Below the pieces are notes generated by a model, which was given only the letters and a program-made list of their open reading frames with translations, was not told where the DNA came from and searched no databases. A DNA stretch of 64,000 nt from an uncultured Clostridia bacterium (GTDB lineage: Bacteria; Bacillota; Clostridia; TANB77; CAG-508), in the NCBI GenBank assembly GCA_934162365.1, contig CAKPIK010000003.1, forward strand, positions 124,001-188,000, given 5' to 3'. Shown piece by piece: positions 42,829 to 50,566 of the stretch (the stretch's first letter is position 1; every line of letters starts with the position of its first letter). A program made the position numbers and the translations under genes.

Positions 42829-44085
42829 TTATTTAATACTATATAAATACTTTTTATTTATAGTATTTAATGTATAAGCAAAAGCTATGTACATTAAAGT
42901 AAATCCTACTATTAAAATTGAAATAATATTTAAATCAAATCCTATTTTTGAAACAACTATTAAAATTAAATATCCTAAACTTCTTGATATATTTATCATA
43001 ATTTCAAACCAAAACACATAATTTGGTTCATCTTCTATTTTAATATTTTGCTTACACATGCATTCATAATATATAACTGAATTTGATGTTTCGAATATTG
43101 GATTACTTATACCATTAACTACATTATATACTAGTATTAATAAAAATCCTATGTTTACTGTAATAGTTCCAATTCTAATTTCATTGCTTATATTAAGATG
43201 CATCATACTAAATGTAAGTATTATAACTACTATGCTTTGTATAATAGACATTGGTATAAACAATTTAGATAATTTTTCTTTTTTAACAAATTTGTTAGTT
43301 AAATATACTACAATAATAGAAATAATAGTTATAAAACTACTAATACTTCCTAATGATAATTCTGTTGAAACCACTAAAAAAGTTATAATTGTAATTAATG
43401 TTGATAATACTCCAAATGAACTTAGTCCTCTAAATATTGTTCTCCAGCTCATCAATTTCATCATTTTCTTATTTTCACTTGTGTTAATATTTTTCAAAAA
43501 TTTTCTTATATTTATTTTTCCATGCTCTAGTTCAAATCCTTTTATAAATAGTGAAAAAATAAAACTTATAGAAATTAATGCTATTAATACCACAAAAGCT
43601 AACTGATATGAATTTTTACTAATACAATAACCTAGCACAATAGGAAGGACAATATTTATTGTATATTTTAATATTTGGTCTTTTGTAATATATTTTCTAA
43701 AATTTCCATCTTGATTAACTCTTTTTATTAATATTTGTTCAGGATAATAATAAAATGCATTCCCTATACTTGCAAATATTGCAAATGGAATTATATAATT
43801 TGAAATTTTTTCCCCAACAACTAGTAAAATTATGCATTGCATTAAATTTAAGAATATACCTATTCTAAACATAGAAACTAAATTAAGTTTTTGTAATTTA
43901 TTAACAAGCAATAGGCATATTAAATATGTTAAAAAAAAAGTTATATAATATACCGAAACATCAACTATATTTCCTTGTGTTATTTTCAAAAAATATATTC
44001 CTAAAAACACATCTTTAAATACACTTATAACTTTTCCCGCTAAATCTGACATTAAAAAATTTTTCCACACATTACTTTGTTCCAT
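42829..44085 (-). CDS. major facilitator superfamily transporter
   Basis: 418 aa with about 12 hydrophobic segments in two halves separated by a basic loop near 190-210 (FIKGFELEHGKINIRKFLKN). MFS-like, but the classic GxxxDRxGRR loop motif is weak. The substrate is unknown; the pairing with a hydroxyacid dehydrogenase 9 nt upstream suggests export or import of a small organic acid or related product. It starts MEQSNVWKNFLMSDLAGKV. Confidence 0.75.
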   Translation of the reverse strand: MEQSNVWKNFLMSDLAGKVISVFKDVFLGIYFLKITQGNIVDVSVYYITFFLTYLICLLLVNKLQKLNLVSMFRIGIFLNLMQCIILLVVGEKISNYIIPFAIFASIGNAFYYYPEQILIKRVNQDGNFRKYITKDQILKYTINIVLPIVLGYCISKNSYQLAFVVLIALISISFIFSLFIKGFELEHGKINIRKFLKNINTSENKKMMKLMSWRTIFRGLSSFGVLSTLITIITFLVVSTELSLGSISSFITIISIIVVYLTNKFVKKEKLSKLFIPMSIIQSIVVIILTFSMMHLNISNEIRIGTITVNIGFLLILVYNVVNGISNPIFETSNSVIYYECMCKQNIKIEDEPNYVFWFEIMINISRSLGYLILIVVSKIGFDLNIISILIVGFTLMYIAFAYTLNTINKKYLYSIK

Positions 44086-44094
44086 CTGAGTCTC

Positions 44095-45057
44095 CTATCT
44101 TCCTTCTATATCTTTTTCTTCTTTTCTTTTTTCTAAAACATTAACTATATTTTCAGCACACTCTATATATTGTCTCTTTATAGCATCATCTGTACAACCT
44201 GCTATATGTGGTGTAACAATAACATTATTTCTTTTTTCAGATAATAAATCAGTATATTCGCCTACGTCTATATCTAATCCTAAATAAAAGCTAGGATTTT
44301 TATCTGCGAATTCAACTAATGCTTGTACATCTGTAACTCCTGTTCTTGAAGTATTTATAAATGTTGCATTTTTCTTTAAAAGTTCTACTTTATCTCTTGA
44401 TATTAAATTATTAGTTTGGTTGGTTAATGGTACACTTACATTTATAATATCTGAATTTTGTAATAGTTCATCTAAATCTACAAATTTTACACCTTTTCTA
44501 ATTAAATCTTCATGATTTTCAGGATGTTCTGTATAGGATAATATTGACATATTAAATAAATTTGCTATATCTACCATTCTTTGAGATATTTTCCCTGCAC
44601 CTATTAAACCTATTGTTTTTCCGTTTATATCAGTAGGTTTACTAGTTAATAATCTTCTGTTTGGTTTACCATTTATAACTAAATCATTAGCTTCTTGTAT
44701 CCTTTTACTTGCATCTAACATTAAGGTTAAAATATGCTCTGCAACCGATGTAACATTTGCAGAAGGGCAGTTAACAACATCAATAAATTTAGATTCAAAA
44801 CATTCTTTATCAATATGATCTAATCCAATAGACATAGAAGCTATAATCTTTGGAGTCCTTATATCACTAATCATATCTCTTGTTATTCTTTCTTCTACTC
44901 CAACAATTAAAATATCATATATGTTTAGTAATTGTTTTAATTCTTCTTTATTTGGATACTTTTCTCCACTCCATACATCTATGCTTATTCCCTTTTCTTT
45001 TAAAATCTTTACCGCTTGCCTATCTATACTCTTTGACATACTACATGCTTTTAACAT
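44095..45057 (-). CDS. D-isomer-specific 2-hydroxyacid dehydrogenase family protein
   Basis: 320 aa. The NAD-binding domain has IGLIGAGKISQRM near 148-160. The conserved catalytic Arg lies in INTSRTG near 234-240 and the His in VTPHIAGCTDDA near 282-293. SVPLTNQTNNLIS near 209-221 also fits the family. It would reduce a 2-keto acid to the D-2-hydroxy acid or the reverse. The substrate is not identifiable (phosphoglycerate dehydrogenase-like proteins are usually longer). Co-transcribed with the MFS gene. Upstream, GATATAAT at about 45087 is a likely -10. Confidence 0.85.
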   Translation of the reverse strand: MLKACSMSKSIDRQAVKILKEKGISIDVWSGEKYPNKEELKQLLNIYDILIVGVEERITRDMISDIRTPKIIASMSIGLDHIDKECFESKFIDVVNCPSANVTSVAEHILTLMLDASKRIQEANDLVINGKPNRRLLTSKPTDINGKTIGLIGAGKISQRMVDIANLFNMSILSYTEHPENHEDLIRKGVKFVDLDELLQNSDIINVSVPLTNQTNNLISRDKVELLKKNATFINTSRTGVTDVQALVEFADKNPSFYLGLDIDVGEYTDLLSEKRNNVIVTPHIAGCTDDAIKRQYIECAENIVNVLEKRKEEKDIEGR

Positions 45058-45171
45058 TTTATTTCTCCTTAATTTTTTGTTTATTATATCATATTTTTAA
45101 GAAATTTAACTATTTTTGTACTATTTTATTGAAAATTAATCTTATATATCTCATAATAAAACATTGGTATC

Positions 45172-45450
45172 TTATTTATAATTACTTTTACTTACACAAT
45201 TGTACAGATATAAAGCGACTTGATTTTGTTCTGTTGCTTCCATTTCCATAAGTTTAGCCATTGCAAACATTACAATCTTATATTTTGCAAAGTTTATTAA
45301 AGTAGTTCTATATTGATCATCAACTTCTTTTAACATAGTATCAAACTTTTCATAGTTTTCTTCAGTATTATATATAAGTCCAGACCATTTACTTTTGCTC
45401 ATACATATTGCCAGTCTTAATTTATCTTTTATATCCATATCATTTATCAT
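45172..45450 (-). CDS. small helical protein (92-96 aa), unknown
   Basis: Soluble, mostly helical by pattern (DIKDKLRLAICMSKSKWSG, YEKFDTMLKEVDDQYRTTL, MAKLMEMEATEQNQVALYLY). Start choice: ATG 45450 is preferred because AAAGGATGG sits at proper spacing; ATG 45462 overlaps that site. It has no recognised family. It lies downstream of tRNA-Gln on the same strand, separated by the tRNA terminator. Confidence 0.55.
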   Translation of the reverse strand: MINDMDIKDKLRLAICMSKSKWSGLIYNTEENYEKFDTMLKEVDDQYRTTLINFAKYKIVMFAMAKLMEMEATEQNQVALYLYNCVSKSNYK

Positions 45451-45495
45451 AACATACACCATCCTTTCTTTTTAGGATGATTTTTTCGCAAACAA

Positions 45496-45525
45496 AAAAA
45501 TCAACCATTTTACTGATTGATTTTT
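45496..45525 (-). terminator. terminator of tRNA-Gln
   Basis: AAAAATCAACCA (45496-45507) pairs, with one G-T, with TGATTGATTTTT (45514-45525). In the minus-strand RNA it ends in a run of seven U, about 30 nt after the tRNA 3' end. Confidence 0.8.
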
Positions 45526-45553
45526 GTATCTGTAGTTCGAACAGATTCGTTAC

Positions 45554-45628
45554 TGGCTGGGGTACTGTGATTCGAACACAGGAATGTCGGAGTCAGAGTC
45601 CGATGCCTTACCGCTTGGCGATACCCCA
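45554..45628 (-). tRNA. tRNA-Gln (anticodon CTG)
   Basis: 75 nt including an encoded CCA. Acceptor TGGGGTA pairs with TACCCCA and G73 is the discriminator; the U1-A72 pair is typical of tRNA-Gln. The D-arm is GCCAAGCGGTAAGGC, anticodon stem TCGGA/TCCGA, loop CTCTGAC with anticodon CTG at 45594-45596, and T-arm CTGTG-TTCGAAT-CACAG. It reads CAG, a rare Gln codon in such AT-rich DNA; a TTG isoacceptor presumably exists elsewhere. Confidence 0.95.
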
Positions 45629-45696
45629 ATATTTCTACTTCATATATAATAGCATATTTATTATAATAATTCTATATTTTTGACTTAAATATATAA

Positions 45697-45728
45697 AAAA
45701 GTGAGTCTATATTCATAGACTCACTTTT
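45697..45728 (-). terminator. terminator of the 88-aa membrane protein gene
   Basis: A perfect 14-bp stem: AAAAGTGAGTCTAT (45697-45710) and ATAGACTCACTTTT (45715-45728) with an ATTC loop, followed by T-rich sequence on the minus strand. Confidence 0.9.
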
Positions 45729-45731
45729 AGA

Positions 45732-45998
45732 TTACCTTATTACTATAGCTCTTATCACAGTAGCTATGATAGCAGGAACTAATTGTATCAGCTCTGTAAG
45801 AGCAAATGCACGCACTTTTCTGGGTGGTTTTGTAAAATTTATAATACCAAAATTACAAACTCCAAATAATACAATGCACAACAATCTTAACGCTACATAG
45901 CGACCTAAGCCACACAATATTGTGAGCCCCCAAGTAAATACACTTGTTCCAATTAAAGCTATAAGTACAAGGTAGTCATTCCGGTCAGTTTCTTTCAT
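45732..45998 (-). CDS. small membrane protein (88 aa), unknown
   Basis: 88 aa with two to three hydrophobic segments (YLVLIALIGTSVFTWGLTIL; VALRLLCIVLFGVCNFGII; ELIQLVPAIIATVIRAIVI) and a basic loop (TKPPRKVRAF). AGGAGGT precedes the ATG. Codons are more GC-rich than in neighbouring genes, as in the 324-aa gene at 41.4 kb, so acquired origin is plausible. It sits just upstream of tRNA-Gln. Phage or plasmid small membrane proteins look like this, but no family is recognised. Confidence 0.6.
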   Translation of the reverse strand: MKETDRNDYLVLIALIGTSVFTWGLTILCGLGRYVALRLLCIVLFGVCNFGIINFTKPPRKVRAFALTELIQLVPAIIATVIRAIVIR

Positions 45999-46096
45999 AT
46001 AAAAACCTCCTAATACATTAGTTTATTAACTAACCATATTAATATTATATCACATAATATTAAATAATTCAATTTTTAATATTGCATATACTTGTA

Positions 46097-46777
46097 TTAA
46101 AATTTAATATAATTGCTCATTTTATTATATTCTTCAATATCAGGTATATATTTTTTTATTATTTCTTCAAATTTTTTTGAATGTGTTTTATATTTTAAAT
46201 GTGCAAATTGGTGTATTAGTATGTATTCTATTGTTTGTCTGTTATATTCTACTATATCTGGATTTATTATAATTAGTCCTTCTTCAGTTATACATTCTGC
46301 CATTTTATTATTAATTCTTTTAATCTCATAGTCTTCTGGTGCAAATCCTAATTGTTTTCTTATTTTTTCCATTATTGGTTCAATTTCTTTTTTTGCAACT
46401 AAATCATATAATTTTTCTATCAATTTTTCTAAGATTTCATCTCTATTAAGCTTTTTATATTTATTAGGTAAACATATTTTTATACTTTTTCCTTCTACTG
46501 TTAATGTAGGTTTTTTTAAGTTTTTATAATTTATTTTAACTTTACAATCTTCTCCTAATAATTTTACTACTTCATTTCTTATATATTCTTTTTCGTAGTT
46601 TTTTTGATATTCTTCTATTTTGCTTAATATCCATTTTTTCTTTTCTTCAATAATATTTTGTATTTCATTAACAGAATAATACCATGGGGCACTTACTACA
46701 ACTTCTCCATTTTGAACTGATAAGTATAATTCATTGTTATAATTTTTATTTACTGTATATGATATTACATTTTTCAT
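46097..46777 (-). CDS. YgjP/DUF45-like metallopeptidase-fold protein with altered active site
   Basis: 226 aa. The domain order and length fit YgjP-type (DUF45, SprT/M48-like) proteins. The usual zinc-peptidase HExxH is replaced by HQFAH (189-193), with a third His at 199 in YKTHSKKF, so the metal ligands remain but the catalytic Glu is Gln190. The normally conserved WGSC before it reads MAEC (159-162). This points to a pseudoenzyme or altered chemistry. A textbook promoter and a GAAC-N4-GTTC palindrome precede it, suggesting regulated expression. Confidence 0.75.
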   Translation of the reverse strand: MKNVISYTVNKNYNNELYLSVQNGEVVVSAPWYYSVNEIQNIIEEKKKWILSKIEEYQKNYEKEYIRNEVVKLLGEDCKVKINYKNLKKPTLTVEGKSIKICLPNKYKKLNRDEILEKLIEKLYDLVAKKEIEPIMEKIRKQLGFAPEDYEIKRINNKMAECITEEGLIIINPDIVEYNRQTIEYILIHQFAHLKYKTHSKKFEEIIKKYIPDIEEYNKMSNYIKF

Positions 46778-46806
46778 TTCTTAGCCCCCTATATCAAATT
46801 CTATTA

Positions 46807-46819
46807 GAACTCTTGTTCG
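46807..46819 (-). promoter_or_regulatory. GAAC-N4-GTTC palindrome, possible LexA/DinR operator
   Basis: On the minus strand it reads CGAACAAGAGTTC, close to the Gram-positive LexA box (CGAACRNRYGTTYC). It lies 7-19 nt downstream of the -10 box, near the transcription start of the YgjP-like gene. Confidence 0.35.
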
Positions 46820-46825
46820 TTTATT

Positions 46826-46854
46826 ATTATACAAACACTTTTTCGGTTTGTCAA
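46826..46854 (-). promoter_or_regulatory. consensus sigma-A promoter of the YgjP-like gene
   Basis: TTGACA (46849-46854), 17-nt spacer, TATAAT (46826-46831) on the minus strand: exact consensus in both boxes and spacing. ACAAAC and GTTTGT repeats flank the spacer. Confidence 0.8.
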
Positions 46855-46915
46855 TACTTTTTTATAAAAAATACAAAAAAATGTTCGTATTCTTTTTTAT
46901 TAAAATTGTATATTA

Positions 46916-46940
46916 AAAGACAGGTGTAAAACCTGTCTTT
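46916..46940. terminator. terminator of ldh
   Basis: AAAGACAGGT (46916-46925) pairs with ACCTGTCTTT (46931-46940) around GTAAA. The T-run is short on the minus strand. It lies 14 nt after the ldh stop codon. Confidence 0.65.
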
Positions 46941-46953
46941 ACGTAAGTTAAAT

Positions 46954-47907
46954 TTACAATATTTCTTTTCTTATTTCTTGCATATATTCGCTTAATATCT
47001 TACAACTTTCGTCTAATTTAGCTTGATCTTTTTCTGATAAATCTAATTCAAGTAATTCTCTTGCACCATTACTATTTATTATGGCTGGCATTCCAATATA
47101 TATGTCTTTATGTCCGTATTCGCCATTTAAATATGCTGATACTGTTAATATTTCATTTGTATCATTTAAAATATTTTTAATAATTCTTGTTAATCCTATT
47201 CCTATTCCATAATAAGTAGCTTTTTTTCTATTTATTATCTCATATGCAGAGTCTCTAACTTCTACATATATTTTATCTAAATCTGCAAGATTTCCATTAT
47301 TATCATTCATTATATCTATCATTTTTTTACAACCAACATATGCGTGTTCCCATGGAACAAATGAGGAGTCTCCATGTTCTCCCATTACATATGCGTGAAT
47401 ATTTTTACTTGATACATCTAAATATTTTCCTATTTGATATCTTAATCTTGATGTGTCTAATGCTGTTCCTGAACCTATTACTCTATTAGTTGGAAATTTT
47501 GAAACTTCTTGTACAACTTTTGTCATTATATCCACAGGGTTTGATGCAATTAAGAATATTCCATTAAATCCACTTGCAACAACTTGTGTTGTTATGTCTT
47601 TCATTATTTTAGCATTTGCTGTTGATAATTCTAATCTTGTTTGTCCTGGTTTTTGATTTAGTCCAGCAGTAATAACAACTATGTCTGCATCACCACAATC
47701 TGAGTATTCTCCTGCTTTTACAGTCATATGACTTGGTGAACATGGAATTCCATCTGATAAGTCCATAGCTTCACCTATTGCTTTGTCTTTCAATACGTCT
47801 ATTAGTACTAATTCATTTACTCCTATTCCTTGGTTAGCAATTGCATATGCCATACTCATTCCAACGAATCCTGTACCAACTAAAACTACTTTTCTTTTTT
47901 CTATCAT
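46954..47907 (-). CDS. ldh: L-lactate dehydrogenase
   Basis: 317 aa. It reduces pyruvate to L-lactate with NADH. GTGFVGMSMA (11-20) binds NAD; LNQKPGQTRLEL near 89-100 contains the active-site loop Arg, with Gln (GQTR) marking lactate rather than malate use. The catalytic His is in GEHGDSSFV near 177-185. ATG 47907 follows AAAGGTGAT; an in-frame GTG at 47916 is inside that site. It has its own promoter at 47947-47975. Confidence 0.95.
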   Translation of the reverse strand: MIEKRKVVLVGTGFVGMSMAYAIANQGIGVNELVLIDVLKDKAIGEAMDLSDGIPCSPSHMTVKAGEYSDCGDADIVVITAGLNQKPGQTRLELSTANAKIMKDITTQVVASGFNGIFLIASNPVDIMTKVVQEVSKFPTNRVIGSGTALDTSRLRYQIGKYLDVSSKNIHAYVMGEHGDSSFVPWEHAYVGCKKMIDIMNDNNGNLADLDKIYVEVRDSAYEIINRKKATYYGIGIGLTRIIKNILNDTNEILTVSAYLNGEYGHKDIYIGMPAIINSNGARELLELDLSEKDQAKLDESCKILSEYMQEIRKEIL

Positions 47908-47946
47908 ATATATCACCTTTCTTTTCTATGATTTCCACAATAGAAA

Positions 47947-47975
47947 ATTATATCACTACTTTATATTTATTTCAA
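47947..47975 (-). promoter_or_regulatory. promoter of ldh
   Basis: TTGAAA (47970-47975), 17-nt spacer, TATAAT (47947-47952) on the minus strand, leaving a ~33-nt leader. Confidence 0.65.
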
Positions 47976-47991
47976 TGATTTTTAAAAAAAA

Positions 47992-48016
47992 ATTGTCAAC
48001 CGAATTGGTTGACAAT
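47992..48016 (-). terminator. terminator of the GGGtGRT gene
   Basis: ATTGTCAACC (47992-48001) pairs with GGTTGACAAT (48007-48016); the minus-strand tail has nine T in a row. It is a strong intrinsic terminator before the ldh promoter. Confidence 0.9.
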
Positions 48017-48025
48017 CTTTTTTAT

Positions 48026-49027
48026 TTATTTCATTGCTTCTTCTACTGCAACTGCAACAGCAACTGTTGCACCTACCATTGGGTTGTTACCCATTCCTAT
48101 TAATCCCATCATTTCAACGTGTGCTGGTACTGAAGAACTTCCTGCGAATTGTGCATCTGAGTGCATTCTTCCCATTGTATCTGTCATACCATATGAAGCA
48201 GGTCCAGCAGCCATATTATCTGGATGTAATGTTCTACCTGTTCCACCACCTGATGCAACTGAGAAATATTTCTTTCCAGCTTCTAATCTTTCTTTTTTGT
48301 ATGTTCCTGCTACTGGGTGTTGGAATCTTGTTGGGTTTGTAGAGTTACCTGTTATAGAAACATCTACATCTTCTAACCACATTATTGCTACACCTTCTCT
48401 AACATCGTTAGCTCCATAGCATCTTACTTTGCTTCTTTCACCATCTGAATAAGGTATTTCTTCTACAACCTTAACTTTTCCTGTAAAGAAATCAAAGTCT
48501 GTTTTTACATATGTAAATCCATTTATTCTTGATATTACTTGTGCTGCATCTTTTCCTAAACCATTTAATATAACTCTTAATGGTTCTTTTCTAACTTTGT
48601 TTGCAGATTTTGCAATTCCTATTGCACCTTCTGCTGCTGCAAAGCTTTCATGTCCTGCTAAGAATGCAAAACATTTTGTTTCTTCAGATAAAAGCATTGA
48701 TGCTAAATTTCCATGTCCTAAACCAACTTTTCTATCATCTGCAACAGAACCTGGTATACAGAAAGATTGCAAACCTTCTCCTATTGCTTTTGCTGCTTCA
48801 TGAGCTTTTGTACAACCTTTCTTTATTGCTATAGCTGCTCCTAATGTATATGCCCAAGCGGCATTATCAAAACATATTGGTTGAACTCCCTTTACTATTT
48901 CATAAGGATTAAATCCTTTATCTGTACATATTTTTAATGCATCTTCAAAATCTTTTATTCCGTATTTTTCCATTACTGGTTTTATTTGATCAATTCTTCT
49001 TTCATAACTTTCAAAAGTTACTGCCAT
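48026..49027 (-). CDS. GGGtGRT family protein, unknown function
   Basis: 333 aa. Carries the family-naming sequence SGGGTGRTLHPDNM near 266-279, and GLGHGNLASMLLSEETKCFAF, which is highly conserved-looking. There is no signal peptide or long membrane segment; the C-terminus (MVGATVAVAVAVEEAM) is Ala/Val-rich. Such proteins are found in anaerobes next to a NifU-like scaffold protein, as here (115 nt upstream), suggesting a shared Fe-S-linked role. No biochemical activity is established to my knowledge. Confidence 0.85.
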   Translation of the reverse strand: MAVTFESYERRIDQIKPVMEKYGIKDFEDALKICTDKGFNPYEIVKGVQPICFDNAAWAYTLGAAIAIKKGCTKAHEAAKAIGEGLQSFCIPGSVADDRKVGLGHGNLASMLLSEETKCFAFLAGHESFAAAEGAIGIAKSANKVRKEPLRVILNGLGKDAAQVISRINGFTYVKTDFDFFTGKVKVVEEIPYSDGERSKVRCYGANDVREGVAIMWLEDVDVSITGNSTNPTRFQHPVAGTYKKERLEAGKKYFSVASGGGTGRTLHPDNMAAGPASYGMTDTMGRMHSDAQFAGSSSVPAHVEMMGLIGMGNNPMVGATVAVAVAVEEAMK

Positions 49028-49043
49028 TATTATTCCTCCTTTT

Positions 49044-49066
49044 CAAAATTTGTTTTACAAATTTTG
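49044..49066 (-). promoter_or_regulatory. intercistronic hairpin before the GGGtGRT gene
   Basis: CAAAATTTGT (49044-49053) pairs with ACAAATTTTG (49057-49066), with no T-run after it on the minus strand. It stands just ahead of the AGGAGG of the GGGtGRT gene, so RNA stability or processing is more likely than termination. Confidence 0.4.
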
Positions 49067-49141
49067 TATTATTAACTATTATTTTTAGTCATTAATTGTT
49101 CTTATTAAACAAATCAAAAACTAGTTTCCATTTGTTTATAT

Positions 49142-49834
49142 TTATTCTTTACGTGGATCAATCACTTTAACCGCTTCATCAAATCTTCCATATTTTCCTG
49201 AAGCTTTTTCTATTGCTTCCATTGGTTCTATTCCAGCTTTAATGTTATCCATCATTTTTCCTAGATTTACATATTTATAACCTATTATTTGATCATCTTT
49301 ATCTAGTGCTATATCTGTTATATAACCTTCTGCAAGTTCTAGATATCTTGGACCTTTTATAGCTGTACTGTATATTGTACCAACTTGGCTTCTATGTCCT
49401 TTTCCTAGATCTTCTAGTCCTGCTCCAATAGAAAGTCCTCCTTCTGAGAAAGCTGATTGACTTCTACCATATACTATTTGTAAGAATAATTCTCTCATAG
49501 CAGTATTTATTGCATCACAAACTAAGTCTGTGTTTAATGCTTCTAATATTGTTTTTCCAACTAATATTTCACCAGCCATAGCTGCTGAGTGTGTCATTCC
49601 ACTACATCCAACAGTTTCTACTAATGCTTCTTGGATTATTCCTTCCTTTATATTTAATGTTAATTTACAAGCTCCTTGTTGAGGTGCACACCAACCAATT
49701 CCATGTGTAAATCCAGATATATCTTTTATATCTTTTGCCTTTACCCATTTACCTTCTTCTGGTATTGGTGCTGGTCCATGGTCTACTCCTTTTGCAACTG
49801 GACACATATTTTCTACTTCTTTTGAATAAATCAT
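49142..49834 (-). CDS. NifU-like iron-sulfur cluster assembly scaffold protein
   Basis: About 230 aa. IscU/NifU_N-like fold with cysteines in WCAPQQGACKL near 52-62 and VETVGCSGMTHS near 76-87, where a cluster could be held. LSIGAGLEDLGKGHRSQVGT lies further on. It starts MIYSKEVENM at 49834 after AAAGGAG; an in-frame TTG at 49852 is upstream of that site. It is longer than ordinary IscU (about 130 aa). It is always worth reading with the GGGtGRT gene just downstream, with which it likely forms an operon. Confidence 0.85.
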   Translation of the reverse strand: MIYSKEVENMCPVAKGVDHGPAPIPEEGKWVKAKDIKDISGFTHGIGWCAPQQGACKLTLNIKEGIIQEALVETVGCSGMTHSAAMAGEILVGKTILEALNTDLVCDAINTAMRELFLQIVYGRSQSAFSEGGLSIGAGLEDLGKGHRSQVGTIYSTAIKGPRYLELAEGYITDIALDKDDQIIGYKYVNLGKMMDNIKAGIEPMEAIEKASGKYGRFDEAVKVIDPRKE

Positions 49835-49888
49835 TTTGATTGCTCCTTTCAATTTTTATATATTAATATATTTATTAATAACTTACAT

Positions 49889-50551
49889 TTAAAAACCTGA
49901 TTTAAGAATTTGGCTTTTTATTTCTTTTTTTTCTTCTATAAATCTTACATCATCATCTTTTACATACTGTATGTTTCCACTTTTATTTCCCGCTTCTATA
50001 ATTTCAAATGGCACTTCATACATAGGTTCCGAATATTCTTTAATTTTAATTTTATGATACTTTGTATAATATAAGTATTGATTAATTATATCTCTTTCAT
50101 TTTTATTAAAACTATCCAATGAATATTCCAAATACTTATATCTAAATATTAAGTGTTTTTCATAACTACTAAAGCCTAAATTTTCATAGTTATATATAAC
50201 ATTAAATTTAAAGTCAGCTATGGATATTATTATACTGTTCCACTTTTCTTCTCCAAGTTCAATACATACTTGTTGTAATTTTTTTATTTGTGCATAAAGA
50301 CTATCAACTAACTTTAGATATTGTTCTTCATCAATACTAAATTTAGTTGGTATTTCATATACATTTACAGGATTTTTTCTAAGTACCCCTTTGGGTATAT
50401 AGTAAAAATATAATTCACCTGTTTCTAAATGATTTTGACGCTCTACGATAGAGGAATAAAGATAAACTTTACTCCATTTTTCAGGAATCATATAAAATAG
50501 TTTCTTTTGAATTTCTCTATAAATTCTTTGAATTCTAGGTTCTAATACCAC
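49889..50551 (-). CDS. YezG-like (DUF600) immunity/antitoxin protein, orphan
   Basis: About 220 aa. IYREIQKKLFYMIPEKWSKV near the N-terminus, ELYFYYIPKG, KFSIDEEQYLKLVDSLY, and KHLIFRYKYLEY match the YezG family, immunity proteins to LXG toxins such as YeeF. No LXG toxin lies in the window. There is no ATG: GTG 50551 is preferred since AAGGTG lies at the right spacing; GTG 50563 is inside that site. It follows gpmI by about 15 nt, so it would ride on the glycolytic transcript. Confidence 0.75.
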   Translation of the reverse strand: MVLEPRIQRIYREIQKKLFYMIPEKWSKVYLYSSIVERQNHLETGELYFYYIPKGVLRKNPVNVYEIPTKFSIDEEQYLKLVDSLYAQIKKLQQVCIELGEEKWNSIIISIADFKFNVIYNYENLGFSSYEKHLIFRYKYLEYSLDSFNKNERDIINQYLYYTKYHKIKIKEYSEPMYEVPFEIIEAGNKSGNIQYVKDDDVRFIEEKKEIKSQILKSGF

Positions 50552-50566
50552 TTTTATTTTCACCTT

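Noticed and set aside
45523..45545. Possible second tRNA or tRNA fragment (ATCTGT...TTCGAAC...ACAGAT on the minus strand)
   Set aside because: Only a T-arm-like hairpin is present; there are no acceptor or anticodon arms, and it lies in the tRNA-Gln trailer.
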